Part shown: in pieces, positions 1-8,827 of the stretch
Layout of the letters: each line of letters begins with the position of its first letter
How positions within the stretch are numbered: position 1 is the first letter of the stretch
DNA from: Rhizobium sp. AC27/96
GTDB lineage: Bacteria; Pseudomonadota; Alphaproteobacteria; Rhizobiales; Rhizobiaceae
Assembly: GCF_001692325.1 (NCBI RefSeq)
Contig: NZ_LXKN01000007.1
Span: 1 to 64,000, forward strand
Length of the DNA: 64,000 nucleotides
Reading direction: 5' to 3'
Translations under genes and position numbers: made by a program
Notes under the pieces: model-generated
Seen by the model: only the letters and a program-made list of their open reading frames with translations
Told to the model about the DNA's origin: nothing
Databases searched by the model: none

Positions 1-59
1 AGCGCATCAAATTATCACTGGGCTCACGCAGTCCCGTCGAGTATCAAGAAAGCCTTGGC

Positions 60-404
60 CTAACAGTATAAATTAGTCCAACTTTTTATCCGCATCCCCG
101 AATCCCATGCAAACGGCAAGGGCGCGCCCATCTCCTGGCTGACGGCCTGGGCGATATCCTCGAAACGCTCGTTGTAGCACGCCAGAATCCGCTTCAGGAG
201 CGCCAGGCGCTCTTCCTTCGACGCCAGCGAAAAGCTCTCAAAGGCCTCCTTTGCCGCGGCGACAGCCTTGTTTACATCGGCAGCGGAACCGACAGATATG
301 GCGGTATAGGCCTCCTCGGTGGAGGGGTCGATAACCTCGATCGTCTTCGGCACAACAGGATCGACCCAGGAACCGTCGATGAAGAATTTCAGGTGATTGT
401 TCAT
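60..404 (-). pseudogene. Truncated aldehyde dehydrogenase, N-terminal fragment
   Basis: The frame codes for 114 residues, where an NAD(P)-dependent aldehyde dehydrogenase normally has about 475-500. Residues 1 to about 97 read as a typical family start: FIDGSWV, then IDPSTEE, a helix with AVAAAKEAF, and QEMGAPL. After about residue 98 the sequence (AWDSGMRIKSW) no longer fits and soon reaches a stop, so a deletion or insertion junction probably lies near 105-115. The catalytic Cys and Glu and the rest of the Rossmann fold are absent, so no activity is expected. It lies 25 bases downstream of an apparent ABC ATPase tail on the same strand, which suggests a decayed operon. The cause of the break lies at or beyond the window edge and was not identified. 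Confidence 0.75.
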
Positions 405-429
405 GTGTTCTCCATTGTCGTTGGTGAGC

Positions 430-654
430 TTACGCCGGAAGTATCGGGCAGGAAGTGCCCGGTCGAAGCGAGGCGAAGAAACGGTTGCCGGTCGTCATGG
501 CAGCATGTTCCGATTGCCGGGGTAAGTCGGCCGCCAGGCTATATTTATCCTCTGAAAGAAGGTAGACGCGCAAGCTGCGCCCATGAAAAACGACGCCTTC
601 CACAGTTAGGCCGGCCGAACCTTCGCTGTGTTCATGCGGGACGAAAATATCATC
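430..654 (-). pseudogene. Remnant of an ABC transporter ATPase C-terminus (TOBE-like)
   Basis: The minus-strand reading ending at 430 gives about 75 residues that resemble the C-terminal TOBE_2 domain of sugar or polyamine ABC ATPases. There is a beta-rich stretch with TVEGVVFHGRSLRVYLL, followed by a closing strand and the ending CPILPA, as seen in full-length family members. No Walker A, signature or Walker B motif is found upstream in any frame, and further upstream the frame runs antisense to the plus-strand gene at 810. I therefore read it as the surviving tail of a lost ATPase gene, once followed by the aldehyde dehydrogenase. The assignment rests on pattern resemblance only. The rest of the 405-809 gap shows nothing else recognisable. 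Confidence 0.4.
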
Positions 655-809
655 CGCCGGGGCGGTGCCGGAAACTGCCTTCAACAACGTTGGCAAGCGG
701 CCATTTTTGGAATAGCCGAATGGTTTAAGCCGCCTGAACGAGATCCTGCAGGTAAATGCGGGATGTTCATCAAGGATTGAGGGATCGGTATTCCATGGGA
801 GGAAGCAAC

Positions 810-1286
810 ATGCTGGCACGCGCGGTAATCTGCTTATGTTTGCTATCGACATCAACTGCCGCTGCTGATGGCAAGCTCTATAAAAACTCGAGATTTGGCT
901 ACTCGATCGACATCCCGTCCGCATTCAGGATCGTCTCGATTGCCGACAATGGCGACGGTATGAGCCTCGAGTCGGCCTCCGGATCGGCGAAGCTCCTGGT
1001 GTGGGGCAACAACATCATGCAGGAGAGCTTCAAGGCAGAGAGCGCCGAGCGACGCAAGTTTTACGTCGAGGAAGGGTGGCAGATCACCTACGAAAAGCGC
1101 GCTGCGAAATGGGCAAGCTTTTCCGGAACCCATGGCGAGCGCATCCTCTATGTGAGGCAGATCGGGCTCTGCGATGGCGCCATGGGCAATTTTTCGCTCG
1201 AATATCCTCAGAACGATCAAAAGCTTTATGGCGCCATAGTAGATGGTCTCGTGAAGAGCCTTGCAGCCGCTGGACCCTGCGAGTGA
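810..1286 (+). CDS. Small exported protein of unknown function
   Basis: This 158-residue protein starts at the ATG at 810, chosen because GGGAGGA (797-803) sits six bases upstream and the frame then opens directly into a signal peptide (MLARAVICLCLL, ending near TAAADG). An in-frame ATG at 795 is less well placed. The mature part begins with NSRFGYSIDIPSAF, a pattern common in short periplasmic proteins of rhizobia with a single alpha/beta domain. It has two cysteines near the C-terminus (GLCDGAMG and GPCE) that could form a disulphide. No catalytic motif is recognised. It converges on the MYG1-family gene, with only six bases between the two stops. Confidence 0.75.
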   Translation: MLARAVICLCLLSTSTAAADGKLYKNSRFGYSIDIPSAFRIVSIADNGDGMSLESASGSAKLLVWGNNIMQESFKAESAERRKFYVEEGWQITYEKRAAKWASFSGTHGERILYVRQIGLCDGAMGNFSLEYPQNDQKLYGAIVDGLVKSLAAAGPCE

Positions 1287-1292
1287 AATTGC

Positions 1293-2222
1293 CTATTCCG
1301 CAGCCGCTGTTGCTTCCTTCACCGCCAGTTCGGCCATGGCGAGCGCTGCCTCGCGGGTCTTGGCAGCAGCGATGAAGCGGCCATTGTGGCAGAAGGTTGC
1401 GCCCTCCACCCCGCAGGCAGACTCCAGGTCGCCGCCGGTCAGGCCAGCCCAGGCTGCAGGTAGATCAGCCCGCAGCTCAAACCCCTCTTCAGCGCGGCGA
1501 ATGCCGGTGAGGCACCAGTCCTTCTCACGCGGGTGAACGACGAACAGCAGGTGATCGGCGCGTGCCTTCACGATGGCGGGCCGGAACGGCATTCCCATTG
1601 GCAGTTCCAGCACAAGCCCCTCGCCCGTTTTCACGATGGCCTGGTGCACAAGCGCCTCGGCACGCAATTTTGCGGCGCTTTGTCCGATCCTCGCCTCGAC
1701 GAAACGGCGGGCGATGGCCAGAGCGTCGTGGAAGCTGCGATCCTCGGCCCCAGGGTCGGTTTCGTCGAAAACGGGCTTCAAGGTTTCCAGCAAAGCGGGC
1801 AGCGTCAACCCGGCCAGTGGCCCTGCAACGGCGGGGCTGAGCGCGCCATTGTCGACCAGATCGACCGGCAGCACGAACCTCGCATCGAAGGAAGCGTGGA
1901 CCAACTCAATATCAGCTTTGGGAAGGCCATAGGCGGCAAGATAATCCCGCCCAAAGTGCTTCCAGATCAATCCAAACGAACTGAAGGGCTGACCGTCGTC
2001 GCGGAGCGGCGCACCACGCTGATGATGGTCGAAGATGCGCTCGGCTGCGTTATACTTCCCGCCGACGTCGTAGATGATGCGGTCTGCACCCGGCGTGATC
2101 CATTCCGGCGCCCTGCTGCGAACGATGCGAGCCTGCGGGAAAAGCCGGGTCAGGATGACGCTCGACAGCAGCTCATCGGCATGGAAGCCACCGGAATGGG
2201 TGACGAGGAAATCTGGATTCAT
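1293..2222 (-). CDS. MYG1 family protein (DHH-like metal-dependent exonuclease fold)
   Basis: A 309-residue protein of the MYG1/UPF0160 family. The N-terminus carries the family metal-binding signatures in order: THSGGFHADE at about residues 7-16, then IIYDVGGKYN and FDHHQRG around residues 49-67. The family is related to DHH phosphoesterases, and eukaryotic MYG1 is a 3'-5' RNA exonuclease; the bacterial role is not established. The start at 2222 is chosen because homology begins at MNPDFLVTHSGG. The frame stays open for 88 more codons upstream, but that part looks non-coding. It is divergent from the ABC ATPase gene, and 343 bases separate the two chosen starts. Confidence 0.85.
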   Translation of the reverse strand: MNPDFLVTHSGGFHADELLSSVILTRLFPQARIVRSRAPEWITPGADRIIYDVGGKYNAAERIFDHHQRGAPLRDDGQPFSSFGLIWKHFGRDYLAAYGLPKADIELVHASFDARFVLPVDLVDNGALSPAVAGPLAGLTLPALLETLKPVFDETDPGAEDRSFHDALAIARRFVEARIGQSAAKLRAEALVHQAIVKTGEGLVLELPMGMPFRPAIVKARADHLLFVVHPREKDWCLTGIRRAEEGFELRADLPAAWAGLTGGDLESACGVEGATFCHNGRFIAAAKTREAALAMAELAVKEATAAAE

Positions 2223-2565
2223 GCCGGAACGCACCTTGTTGTTCGCGAAGTACCCTCTTGGGGTCGGCACCAGATAACTGCTGCGGGATGTCAGCTCAAC
2301 CCACCATTCACTCATTTCGACGCAATAAAGGAATTCCAGCATCGGACGGTGAGTGCGGTGATCTCGGTATGAGCGGCACGAGTGAGCGGCTTTTGGCCTC
2401 ACCTCCAGCAGGCACAGGCTCCGAGGAATAGCCGGCCTCGATTTGCCGTCGCGGAAGCCTTTACCGTCGACACCGCCATTTTCCAACTTGCTGTCATTTG
2501 CCTGTCAAGGAGCTCCTATATTGAACCGTTAAGCGGCGATGCACGGCTGTGCAATGGGGGTTTTC
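2223..2565. promoter_or_regulatory. Divergent intergenic region with palindrome next to a -10-like box
   Basis: This 343-base gap separates the MYG1-family gene from the ABC importer operon. A TATATT box (2517-2522) lies upstream of the ATPase gene. The 10-base perfect palindrome AGGAGCTCCT (2508-2517) abuts it and could be an operator for the LacI regulator encoded at the end of this operon. No good -35 hexamer at 16-18 bases was found. The rest of the gap shows no convincing gene. Confidence 0.3.
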
Positions 2566-3672
2566 TTGGATCAAGGCGCGTTTTTGGAGCTTGACGGCAT
2601 TGCGAGCAAGTATGGTTCGACATCCGTTTTGTCGGATATCAACCTGCGTATTGAACGTGGTGAATTCGTCGCTCTTCTCGGTTCTTCGGGATGCGGAAAG
2701 ACGACATTACTCCGGGTGCTCGCAGGCTTCGTCAATCCATCTGCCGGGCGCGTGGTTGTGCGCCATCGCGATGTGACCGGTCTTGCGCCGGACAAGCGCG
2801 GCATGGCGCTGGTTTTCCAGTCCTACGCGTTGTGGCCGCATATGACGGTCGATCAAAACATCGGTTATGGGCTGAAGCTCAAGGGCGTGTCGAAAGCCGG
2901 GATTGCCGAGAAAGTTGCCGCGATGGAGACCCTTCTGGGTCTTAAGGGCCTGGGAGCGAGGAAGCCGATAGCGCTTTCCGGCGGTCAGCGGCAGCGCGTG
3001 GCGCTCGGGCGGGCGCTTGCGGTCGATCCGGAAATACTTCTGCTCGACGAGCCGCTCTCCAATCTGGACGCCAGAATTCGCCTGACAGTCCGCCATGAGC
3101 TGCGCGCGCTGCAGAAGCGCCTCGGCATCACTGCGATCCACGTCACGCATGATCGTGAGGAAGCGATGGTGCTCGCCGACCGGATCATCATTCTCGATGC
3201 CGGTCGCATCGCTCAGAACGGCACGCCGGAACAGGTATACAACCAGCCTGGCTCTGCCTTCGTTGCCGCCTTCATGGGTGCGGAGAACTCACTGCCGCTT
3301 AGCGGTGTGGTAAAGGCGGATACGTTCGTCATCGCCGAGAGTAAGATCAACGAGACGGCTCAGATTCCAATGCTGTGCTCGCCGCTTTCGGATGGAGAGG
3401 TGGAAGCGCGCTTCCGCCCTGAGGCAGCCCGCCTGTTCTCGATCACGGAATCCTGCCCCGATGACGGTATCCGCTTCAGGGGCACGGTCGCCACTGCAAC
3501 CTATCCCGGCGGCTACTGGCGCCATTCGGTCCGCGTTGGCGAGCACGAAATTCTCGCAGACGGGCATCGCGCTTTCGAACCGGGCGAGGAAGTCATCGTG
3601 CATGTGGCGCCACAAGCGCTTTTTCTTTTCCCAAGCCGTGATCGGGCAAAGCCGGCCGATCACCAGCAGTAG
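2566..3672 (+). CDS. ABC transporter ATPase (polyamine/iron/phosphonate-type importer class)
   Basis: A 368-residue ATPase of an import system. It has Walker A GSSGCGKTT, Q-loop VFQSYALWPH, signature LSGGQRQR, Walker B ILLLDEP and H-loop HVTHD, followed by a C-terminal TOBE-like beta domain. The start is uncertain. TTG at 2566 is preferred because a run of G (2556-2560) lies five bases upstream; an in-frame ATG at 2554 has no clear ribosome site. It heads a five-gene set: ATPase, binding protein, two permeases and a LacI regulator. This gene order and the single-ATPase layout fit polyamine, ferric or aminoethylphosphonate-type systems, but the LacI regulator argues for a sugar-like ligand. 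The substrate is not assigned. Confidence 0.9.
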   Translation: MDQGAFLELDGIASKYGSTSVLSDINLRIERGEFVALLGSSGCGKTTLLRVLAGFVNPSAGRVVVRHRDVTGLAPDKRGMALVFQSYALWPHMTVDQNIGYGLKLKGVSKAGIAEKVAAMETLLGLKGLGARKPIALSGGQRQRVALGRALAVDPEILLLDEPLSNLDARIRLTVRHELRALQKRLGITAIHVTHDREEAMVLADRIIILDAGRIAQNGTPEQVYNQPGSAFVAAFMGAENSLPLSGVVKADTFVIAESKINETAQIPMLCSPLSDGEVEARFRPEAARLFSITESCPDDGIRFRGTVATATYPGGYWRHSVRVGEHEILADGHRAFEPGEEVIVHVAPQALFLFPSRDRAKPADHQQ

Positions 3673-3722
3673 ATGGGAATATCGACCCCCGCAGCCTTAA
3701 CCTGAACAATGGAGTAGTGTTC

Positions 3723-4856
3723 ATGAAAAGATTGGCTTATGCAGCGTTCGCGCTGGCGCTTGCAACCATCCCCGTCAAAGCTGAAGAACTGACGGTCGCA
3801 ACAGCAGGCGACCAGAACATGGTTGATTATATCAACCAGTACCTCGGCCCGTTGTTTGAGAAGACTTACCCCGGCAACACGGTTCGCGCAGTCGGCACTG
3901 GCCCTGGCGATGCCGGCTCGCAGAAGATCCTCGAGCGCTTCGATGCTCAGGCTGCCGCCAAAAGCCCTGTCTGGGATGTCGACGTCGCTGTCGTCCATGA
4001 AAAGTTCGCCGGCCCGCTGGTCGAAAAGGGCTATCTCGAAAAGTATCGCGGCAGCATCGACACGGGTACGTTCGTCACCCGCGACAACGCCAAGAATGCA
4101 CTCGGCGCCAATGTCGACGGCTATGTCATGCCGATGTTCAACAGCCAGACGGCGATCGCCTACAATCCGGCCATGGTGCCGAACCCGCCCAAGACCTATT
4201 CGGAACTGGCAGACTGGGTAAAGGCGCATCCGAAGCAGTTCGGCTATAACGGCATCAAGGGCGGCGCTTCGGGCGTAAGCTTCGTCATGGGCTGGGTCTA
4301 CGCATTCGGTGACGGTGATGCTCAGAACCTCATGGTCGGTCCCTACAAGGAAGAAGAGACAAAGAAGTGGGGCGGCGCCTTCAAGAGCCTCGCCGACTTC
4401 ACGAAGAATGCGACGCTGACGCCGGGCAATGCCGGAACGCTCGATCTCCTGAGCCGTGGCGAGATCGCCATGGGCCCGGTTTGGGTCGACATGTTCTACA
4501 GCTGGCAGGCCAGCGGCCAGCTCCCGCCGGATCTGAAGCTCTTCCTCCCCTCGCCCGGCATGCCTGGCCAGCCGATGCACTACATCATCCCGGCAAAGAC
4601 CGGCCACAAGGAACTGGCCGAAAAGTTCGTGGCGCTCGCGACGAGCCCGAAAGTCCAGGCCGATGGCATCGTCAAGCGCTTCAACTGGTATCCGGGCATC
4701 GATGCGACCCGCGTAAAGGCTGAGCTGGACGAGGCCACCTGGAACAAGCTGTTCGTGGACATCTCGCCGGAAGATCTGGCGACCAAGGGCAAGCCCTTCC
4801 CGATCGCCAAGTACAACAACGCCATTCTCGAAGCCTATGAGAACTCGGTGAAGTAA
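3723..4856 (+). CDS. ABC transporter periplasmic substrate-binding protein (family 1)
   Basis: A 377-residue extracellular solute-binding protein. The start at 3723 is preceded by TGGAG at eight bases and opens into a signal peptide (MKRLAYAAFALALA, cleaved near VKAEE). The mature protein begins ELTVATAGDQNMVDY and contains IAYNPAMV and LLSRGEIAMGPVW, typical of the iron/thiamine/polyamine-binding fold class. Its partners are the ATPase 50 bases upstream and two permeases downstream. A strong hairpin follows the stop (4874-4898), a usual arrangement for keeping binding-protein mRNA abundant. The ligand cannot be read from the sequence. Confidence 0.88.
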   Translation: MKRLAYAAFALALATIPVKAEELTVATAGDQNMVDYINQYLGPLFEKTYPGNTVRAVGTGPGDAGSQKILERFDAQAAAKSPVWDVDVAVVHEKFAGPLVEKGYLEKYRGSIDTGTFVTRDNAKNALGANVDGYVMPMFNSQTAIAYNPAMVPNPPKTYSELADWVKAHPKQFGYNGIKGGASGVSFVMGWVYAFGDGDAQNLMVGPYKEEETKKWGGAFKSLADFTKNATLTPGNAGTLDLLSRGEIAMGPVWVDMFYSWQASGQLPPDLKLFLPSPGMPGQPMHYIIPAKTGHKELAEKFVALATSPKVQADGIVKRFNWYPGIDATRVKAELDEATWNKLFVDISPEDLATKGKPFPIAKYNNAILEAYENSVK

Positions 4857-4873
4857 CCAATGCCGCAAGGCTG

Positions 4874-4898
4874 GCTCCCCGCTCAACCGGCGGGGAGC
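4874..4898 (+). terminator. Intra-operon hairpin after binding-protein gene
   Basis: The perfect 9-base stem GCTCCCCGC / GCGGGGAGC with a 7-base loop lies 17 bases after the binding-protein stop and before the permease start. No U-run follows, so it is more likely a transcript-stabilising or partial-termination hairpin than a full terminator. Confidence 0.6.
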
Positions 4899-4923
4899 TC
4901 CACACAAGTCAGACGGGCTGCCG

Positions 4924-5748
4924 ATGCGAAACTATATGATTGGACTGTTGCTTGTGCTGCCGGCGCTGACGGTGATCGCGCTTCTCTTCATCCTGCCCAT
5001 GGTCATGTCCGGCATCGGCGCCTTTCAGCTTGAAGGCGGCAACTATGGTCTTGGCAATTTCCAAAAGGCATTCGATCTCTACGCCAAGGACATCCTGTTC
5101 ACAGTCGTGATCGTCAGCCTTTCATCGGCATTGGTCGGGATTATTTCGGTTGCCATCGGCGGCTATCTGACCCTTGGCGGCAATCCCTTGGCGATTGCCA
5201 TCCTGCGCTGGCTCTATCGGTGGCCCCTGTTCATTCCATTCATCGTCGTGGGGCAAATACTTCGGACCTTTTTGTCGAAGAGCGGGTTGATGAACAGCAC
5301 CGCCGTCAGTCTTGGATTGATCTCGCCGATCGATACAACGAGCTTTCTCGACTGGCGGGGTATCGTCTTCGCATTCGTTTGGAAACAGACGCCCTTCGTC
5401 GCCATGCTGGTCGCTGGCGCCATGGCCTCGATCAACCGCGACAATATCGAGGCGGCGCGCAATCTTGGTGCCGGACGGCTGCGTATCCTAGTCGAGATTC
5501 TCGTGCCGCAGGTCGCCGTCACGCTGACCGTCGGGCTTGTTCTCTCCTTTGTGACGATGATGTCCGTACTTTCGGTGCCGATGATGATCAACGCCCAGTC
5601 ACCGACAATGCTCACCGCCGACATTGCCTTTCGCGTCAATGCCTATGGCGACTATGGCGTCGCCAATGCGCTGGGGATCATCTCGCTCGTGCTCGCATGC
5701 TCGGTCGCATGGATTTATCTGCGCCAAAATCTGAAGGCACGCGCATGA
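4924..5748 (+). CDS. ABC transporter permease
   Basis: A 274-residue inner-membrane protein of the binding-protein-dependent permease family. About six hydrophobic segments are visible, the first at residues 5-29 (MIGLLLVLPALTVIALL). The coupling helix that contacts the ATPase is seen as EAARNLGAGRLRILVEI near residues 179-195. It works with the second permease as a heterodimeric channel, the ATPase at 2566 and the binding protein at 3723. Its stop overlaps the start of the next permease (ATGA), which indicates translational coupling. Confidence 0.9.
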   Translation: MRNYMIGLLLVLPALTVIALLFILPMVMSGIGAFQLEGGNYGLGNFQKAFDLYAKDILFTVVIVSLSSALVGIISVAIGGYLTLGGNPLAIAILRWLYRWPLFIPFIVVGQILRTFLSKSGLMNSTAVSLGLISPIDTTSFLDWRGIVFAFVWKQTPFVAMLVAGAMASINRDNIEAARNLGAGRLRILVEILVPQVAVTLTVGLVLSFVTMMSVLSVPMMINAQSPTMLTADIAFRVNAYGDYGVANALGIISLVLACSVAWIYLRQNLKARA

Positions 5749-6581
5749 CCCTCATCAACTCCAATATCCAGGCTCGACTAAGCCTTCTTTGGTGGGTGCC
5801 GCGTGGCATCGTCTTCGGCCTGATCGCTTTCCTGATTTTCGGACCGATTGCAAACCTGCTGCTGTGGACGGTGGCGGAGAAATGGTATTTCCCCCACGCC
5901 CTCCCCCTCCAATACGGGTTCAGCTCGTGGGTTCGCGTCTTCGCGCCGCGTGGTGGTGCGACGGAGTCGCTGGTCAACTCGCTCATCGTGGCAGTCCTGA
6001 CCGTGATCGTTTCCCTGTTGCTGGCAATCCCGGCGGGTTACGCGCTGGCGCGCCTGAAGCTGCCGTTGCGGGGGTTGATCCTGCTTGCCTTCCTCATTCC
6101 GCAGGCCTTTCCCAATCTGACGATCTACGTCAACGTCGCCCGGATTTTCTACGAGCTTCGCCTGAACGGAACCATTCCCGGCGTGGTGCTGGTCCACGTC
6201 TCCCATGGATTGGTCTACGCCGTCTGGATCGCGACGGCCTCTTTCTCTGCGATCGAGATCGAACTCGAGCAGGCGGCGCGCTCCGTCGGCGCAGGCGCAT
6301 TGAGGGCATTCTGGGATATCACCCTGCCCCTTGCCGCACCGGGTCTGATGGCCAGCGCCATATTCGTGTTTCTGGAAAGTCTGGACGAGTTTACCGGCAG
6401 CTATTTCGTCGGCGCCCCCGACGTCAACATGCTGCCATTGCTCCTTTACACGGCCGCATCAGGAGGAAACTATCAGATCGCCTCGATCACAGCCTTGTTG
6501 CTGCTCGTTCCTTCCTTGCTGTTCATGCTGATGGTAGAGAGGTTCCTCAAGTCGGACGTCCTTTCACGAGTGGGTCATTGA
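5745..6581 (+). CDS. ABC transporter permease
   Basis: A 278-residue permease and partner of the preceding one. The start ATG at 5745 overlaps the previous stop. The protein has six predicted membrane segments, starting with RGIVFGLIAFLIFG at about residues 19-32, and the EAA-type coupling motif EQAARSVGAGALRAFWDI near residue 173. The long C-terminal hydrophobic stretch ITALLLLVPSLLFMLMV closes the fold. The frame is open far upstream of 5745, but that part is the shadow of the first permease. Its stop overlaps a TTG that probably starts the LacI-type regulator. Confidence 0.9.
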   Translation: MTLINSNIQARLSLLWWVPRGIVFGLIAFLIFGPIANLLLWTVAEKWYFPHALPLQYGFSSWVRVFAPRGGATESLVNSLIVAVLTVIVSLLLAIPAGYALARLKLPLRGLILLAFLIPQAFPNLTIYVNVARIFYELRLNGTIPGVVLVHVSHGLVYAVWIATASFSAIEIELEQAARSVGAGALRAFWDITLPLAAPGLMASAIFVFLESLDEFTGSYFVGAPDVNMLPLLLYTAASGGNYQIASITALLLLVPSLLFMLMVERFLKSDVLSRVGH

Positions 6582-7609
6582 TATTGGGCAGTAGCGAAAG
6601 CGAAGAACGGCAGAGGGAGCGGCGCTTTGTCAGCGCCGAGGACGTGGCCAGATTGGCGGGCGTGTCCCGATCGGCAGTCTCCAGAACCTTCACCCCCGGC
6701 GCCAGCGTGGCCCCGTTGACCCGTGACAAGGTCATGCGCGCGGCCGAGCATCTCGGATATCAGGTGAACGACCTGGCGAGAGCGGTGCTCAACAACCACA
6801 GCCGGTTGGTCGGGATCGTCGCCACCAATCCGGAGCTTGGCTTTCGCGCCCACCTTGCCGCGGCGCTCGCCAAGGCCCTCATTCAGCGGGGCAGCATCCC
6901 GATCCTGATCAATACGGGGCAGACCGAAGAAGAACTGCTGGCCGCACAGAAAACCTTGATCGGCCATCGCGCCGAGGCAACGATCATCCTCTCGGGATCG
7001 ACGCCGAAGAACTTCGTGGACCTTGCCCATCGCAACGGCCAGTCGATCGTGGCGATCGGACGGTCAGAGCCGGGAGCGGATCAGGTGCGCGTCGGCAATA
7101 CGGCTGCAGCGGCTAAGGCGGCGGAGATGTTTGTGCGGCGCGGTCATCGCCTTCTTGGGATAGCCGGGTCGCATTCCGGCACGCCAAGCATCACCGAGCG
7201 TGAGACAGGCTTCGTGCAGGCGGGAAAAGCGCTGGGAGCGACTGTCGTCGTCGCCAAGGGGCAAAATACGGATTACGCGGGCGGACTTGAGGCGGCACGC
7301 CAACTGTTGTGCGGCGACGATCGCCTGGAGGCGGTGTTCTGCGTCAATGATCAGATCGCATTTGGGCTGATGGATTTTGCGCGGAGCGAACTGGGATTGA
7401 GCATCCCGAACGATCTGGCGGTGATCGGGTTCGACGACGTGCCGGAAGCCAGCTGGCTGAGCTATCGCCTGACGACCTTTCGTCAGGATCCGGTCCTGAT
7501 GGCCCGGCAGGCGGTTGATCTCATCGACCGAAGATTTGCCAATCCGGACGCGGCGCCGTTCACGGAGAGCGTCGTCCCCGAGCTTGTGACGAGGCTGAGC
7601 GCTACTTAA
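6578..7609 (+). CDS. LacI-family transcriptional regulator
   Basis: About 343 residues. The N-terminal helix-turn-helix reads VSAEDVARLAGVSRSAVSRTF at about residues 18-38, followed by the hinge-like GYQVNDLARAV and a periplasmic-binding-protein-like sensor domain (LVGIVATNPELGF, ending with the typical AVIGFDDVPEASW). The start is probably TTG at 6578, overlapping the permease stop; TTG at 6584 is an alternative, and no ATG lies near. As the last gene of the importer operon it most likely controls that operon in response to the transported ligand or a derivative. The frame upstream of 6578 overlaps the permease and is not coding. Confidence 0.85.
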   Translation: MILGSSESEERQRERRFVSAEDVARLAGVSRSAVSRTFTPGASVAPLTRDKVMRAAEHLGYQVNDLARAVLNNHSRLVGIVATNPELGFRAHLAAALAKALIQRGSIPILINTGQTEEELLAAQKTLIGHRAEATIILSGSTPKNFVDLAHRNGQSIVAIGRSEPGADQVRVGNTAAAAKAAEMFVRRGHRLLGIAGSHSGTPSITERETGFVQAGKALGATVVVAKGQNTDYAGGLEAARQLLCGDDRLEAVFCVNDQIAFGLMDFARSELGLSIPNDLAVIGFDDVPEASWLSYRLTTFRQDPVLMARQAVDLIDRRFANPDAAPFTESVVPELVTRLSAT

Positions 7610-7748
7610 TACGCTCCTGTGATTGCAAATGGGCTGATCGCACTCCGTGCGCAACATTGGACGGGAGGTTCGCGATTTCAATCCGCCTACAGCTCTGGGC
7701 AAGTCGCAACATATAGGCCTACCCCTGTAAATTGTAGCGGGGGTAGCA

Positions 7749-8456
7749 ATGCAAATCCAATCGGTGTCGACGTCGCCAACGTCGAACAGTCTGATTTCGG
7801 CGAATGATGGCATCAAGAAGCAGCGCCAGGATCCGCGCCGGATACTCTTGAGCTCAAGCTCCGATGCCAGAGCCCGTGCTCAAAGCAAGATCGAAGATGC
7901 GAAGCAGGAACTTGATTTTCTGAAGCGCTATGGTTTCCCGCCGCAAGTCATCGCCGGGATCGCGGGGGAACTCGCGCGTTCGGTGGGCGCCGCTGCGCAA
8001 CAATTCTCCCAGGCGATCGGAGCTGCCGGCGCGTCTTCCGCAGTGCCAAGTGCCCCCGTCGCCGACGCGGCGGCCAGCGCGGAAGCAGGCGCGGTGTTAT
8101 CGGACGATACCGAGTCCAACACCACCAAGGATGCCAGCACGACGAATGACGGCCAGGCGAATGATGCCAAGGCGGACGACCCCGATGGCGTCGATGCAAA
8201 GCAGGCCAAGCTCGCCTACCATGCCATGGTCGAGGATGGTAACGCAGGCTCCGGTTTCTCGTCGGGCGATCAGAAGATCGTCGATCAGTTCAATGCGATA
8301 CTGGCGGAGATCAAGGCGCTTCTCGACAAGGCCAAACGTGACATGCAGGCCGATAAGCAGGCGGCTTCCCAGCCTGCCTCGGCGGAGATGCCTGGTGACG
8401 ACACAATGATGCAGCCACCGGCCGGCAGTGCAGGCTCGACGGCCCTGTTTATCTGA
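7749..8456 (+). CDS. Acidic low-complexity protein of unknown function
   Basis: 235 residues; the ATG at 7749 is preceded by a purine-rich GCGGGGGTAG. Residues 1-45 are Ser-rich. A helical segment follows (SKIEDAKQELDFLKRYGF, then AGIAGELARSVGAAAQQF), then an Ala/Asp/Asn/Thr-rich acidic stretch of about 65 residues (DDTESNTTKDASTTNDGQ and similar), a second helical block (FNAILAEIKALLDKAKRDM), and a Ser/Ala/Met-rich tail. There is no classical signal peptide or membrane segment. The composition resembles the acidic inserts of the two giant exported proteins at 48005 and 53658. The function is unknown. It stands alone, flanked by gaps of 139 and 371 bases. Confidence 0.7.
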   Translation: MQIQSVSTSPTSNSLISANDGIKKQRQDPRRILLSSSSDARARAQSKIEDAKQELDFLKRYGFPPQVIAGIAGELARSVGAAAQQFSQAIGAAGASSAVPSAPVADAAASAEAGAVLSDDTESNTTKDASTTNDGQANDAKADDPDGVDAKQAKLAYHAMVEDGNAGSGFSSGDQKIVDQFNAILAEIKALLDKAKRDMQADKQAASQPASAEMPGDDTMMQPPAGSAGSTALFI

Positions 8457-8827
8457 TCCAGCCATCTATTGATGGCTTGGCGCATCGTTTCCAGTCCACA
8501 ACTTATTGGCATGCCCAACTGGGTGGTTTGCTTGGTGACTCAAACCACCCGTTTGGGTAGCTTAGATATACCTAAAGTAGTGATATAATTCGAGCTACCG
8601 GGTTGGATGCCACCCCCGACCCGGCAACTGCAGCGTCCGACGAGGCCGTGCCCCCCGCTGGTTTCGTCGGACACGCTCCAGATGGTTTCCAGCCGATCTG
8701 GAAGCCTCGGCAATTGGCCACGGCGCGCTTTCCAAACGTAGAATACAGCCCACACGACATGCTTGCGCTCAGGCGCGTGCTGGTGACCTGACCAGGGCTG
8801 CCGTCCGCGAAATGCAGCGTGAAGCCG
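8457..8827. other. 371-base gap with two hairpins, no convincing gene
   Basis: Directly after the stop of the acidic protein lies a 7-base stem with a TATT loop (8460-8477). At 8521-8550 there is a perfect 10-base inverted repeat, GGGTGGTTTG / CAAACCACCC, with a 10-base loop. A TATAAT sequence occurs at 8584-8589 without a good -35 partner. Short open frames on both strands between 8540 and 8862 have no recognisable family and no ribosome site, so I do not call them. The hairpins may terminate transcription of the upstream gene, although neither has a U-run. Confidence 0.45.

Noticed and set aside
393..728. 111-codon plus-strand frame in the left gap
   Set aside because: It has no ribosome site or family pattern. 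The opposite strand shows the TOBE-like remnant.
3660..4907. Minus-strand open frame covering the binding-protein gene at 3723
   Set aside because: It is antisense to a binding protein with signal peptide and ribosome site, and has no recognisable fold.
8584..8589. TATAAT as a plus-strand promoter
   Set aside because: There is no -35 hexamer at suitable spacing and no supported gene downstream on that strand.
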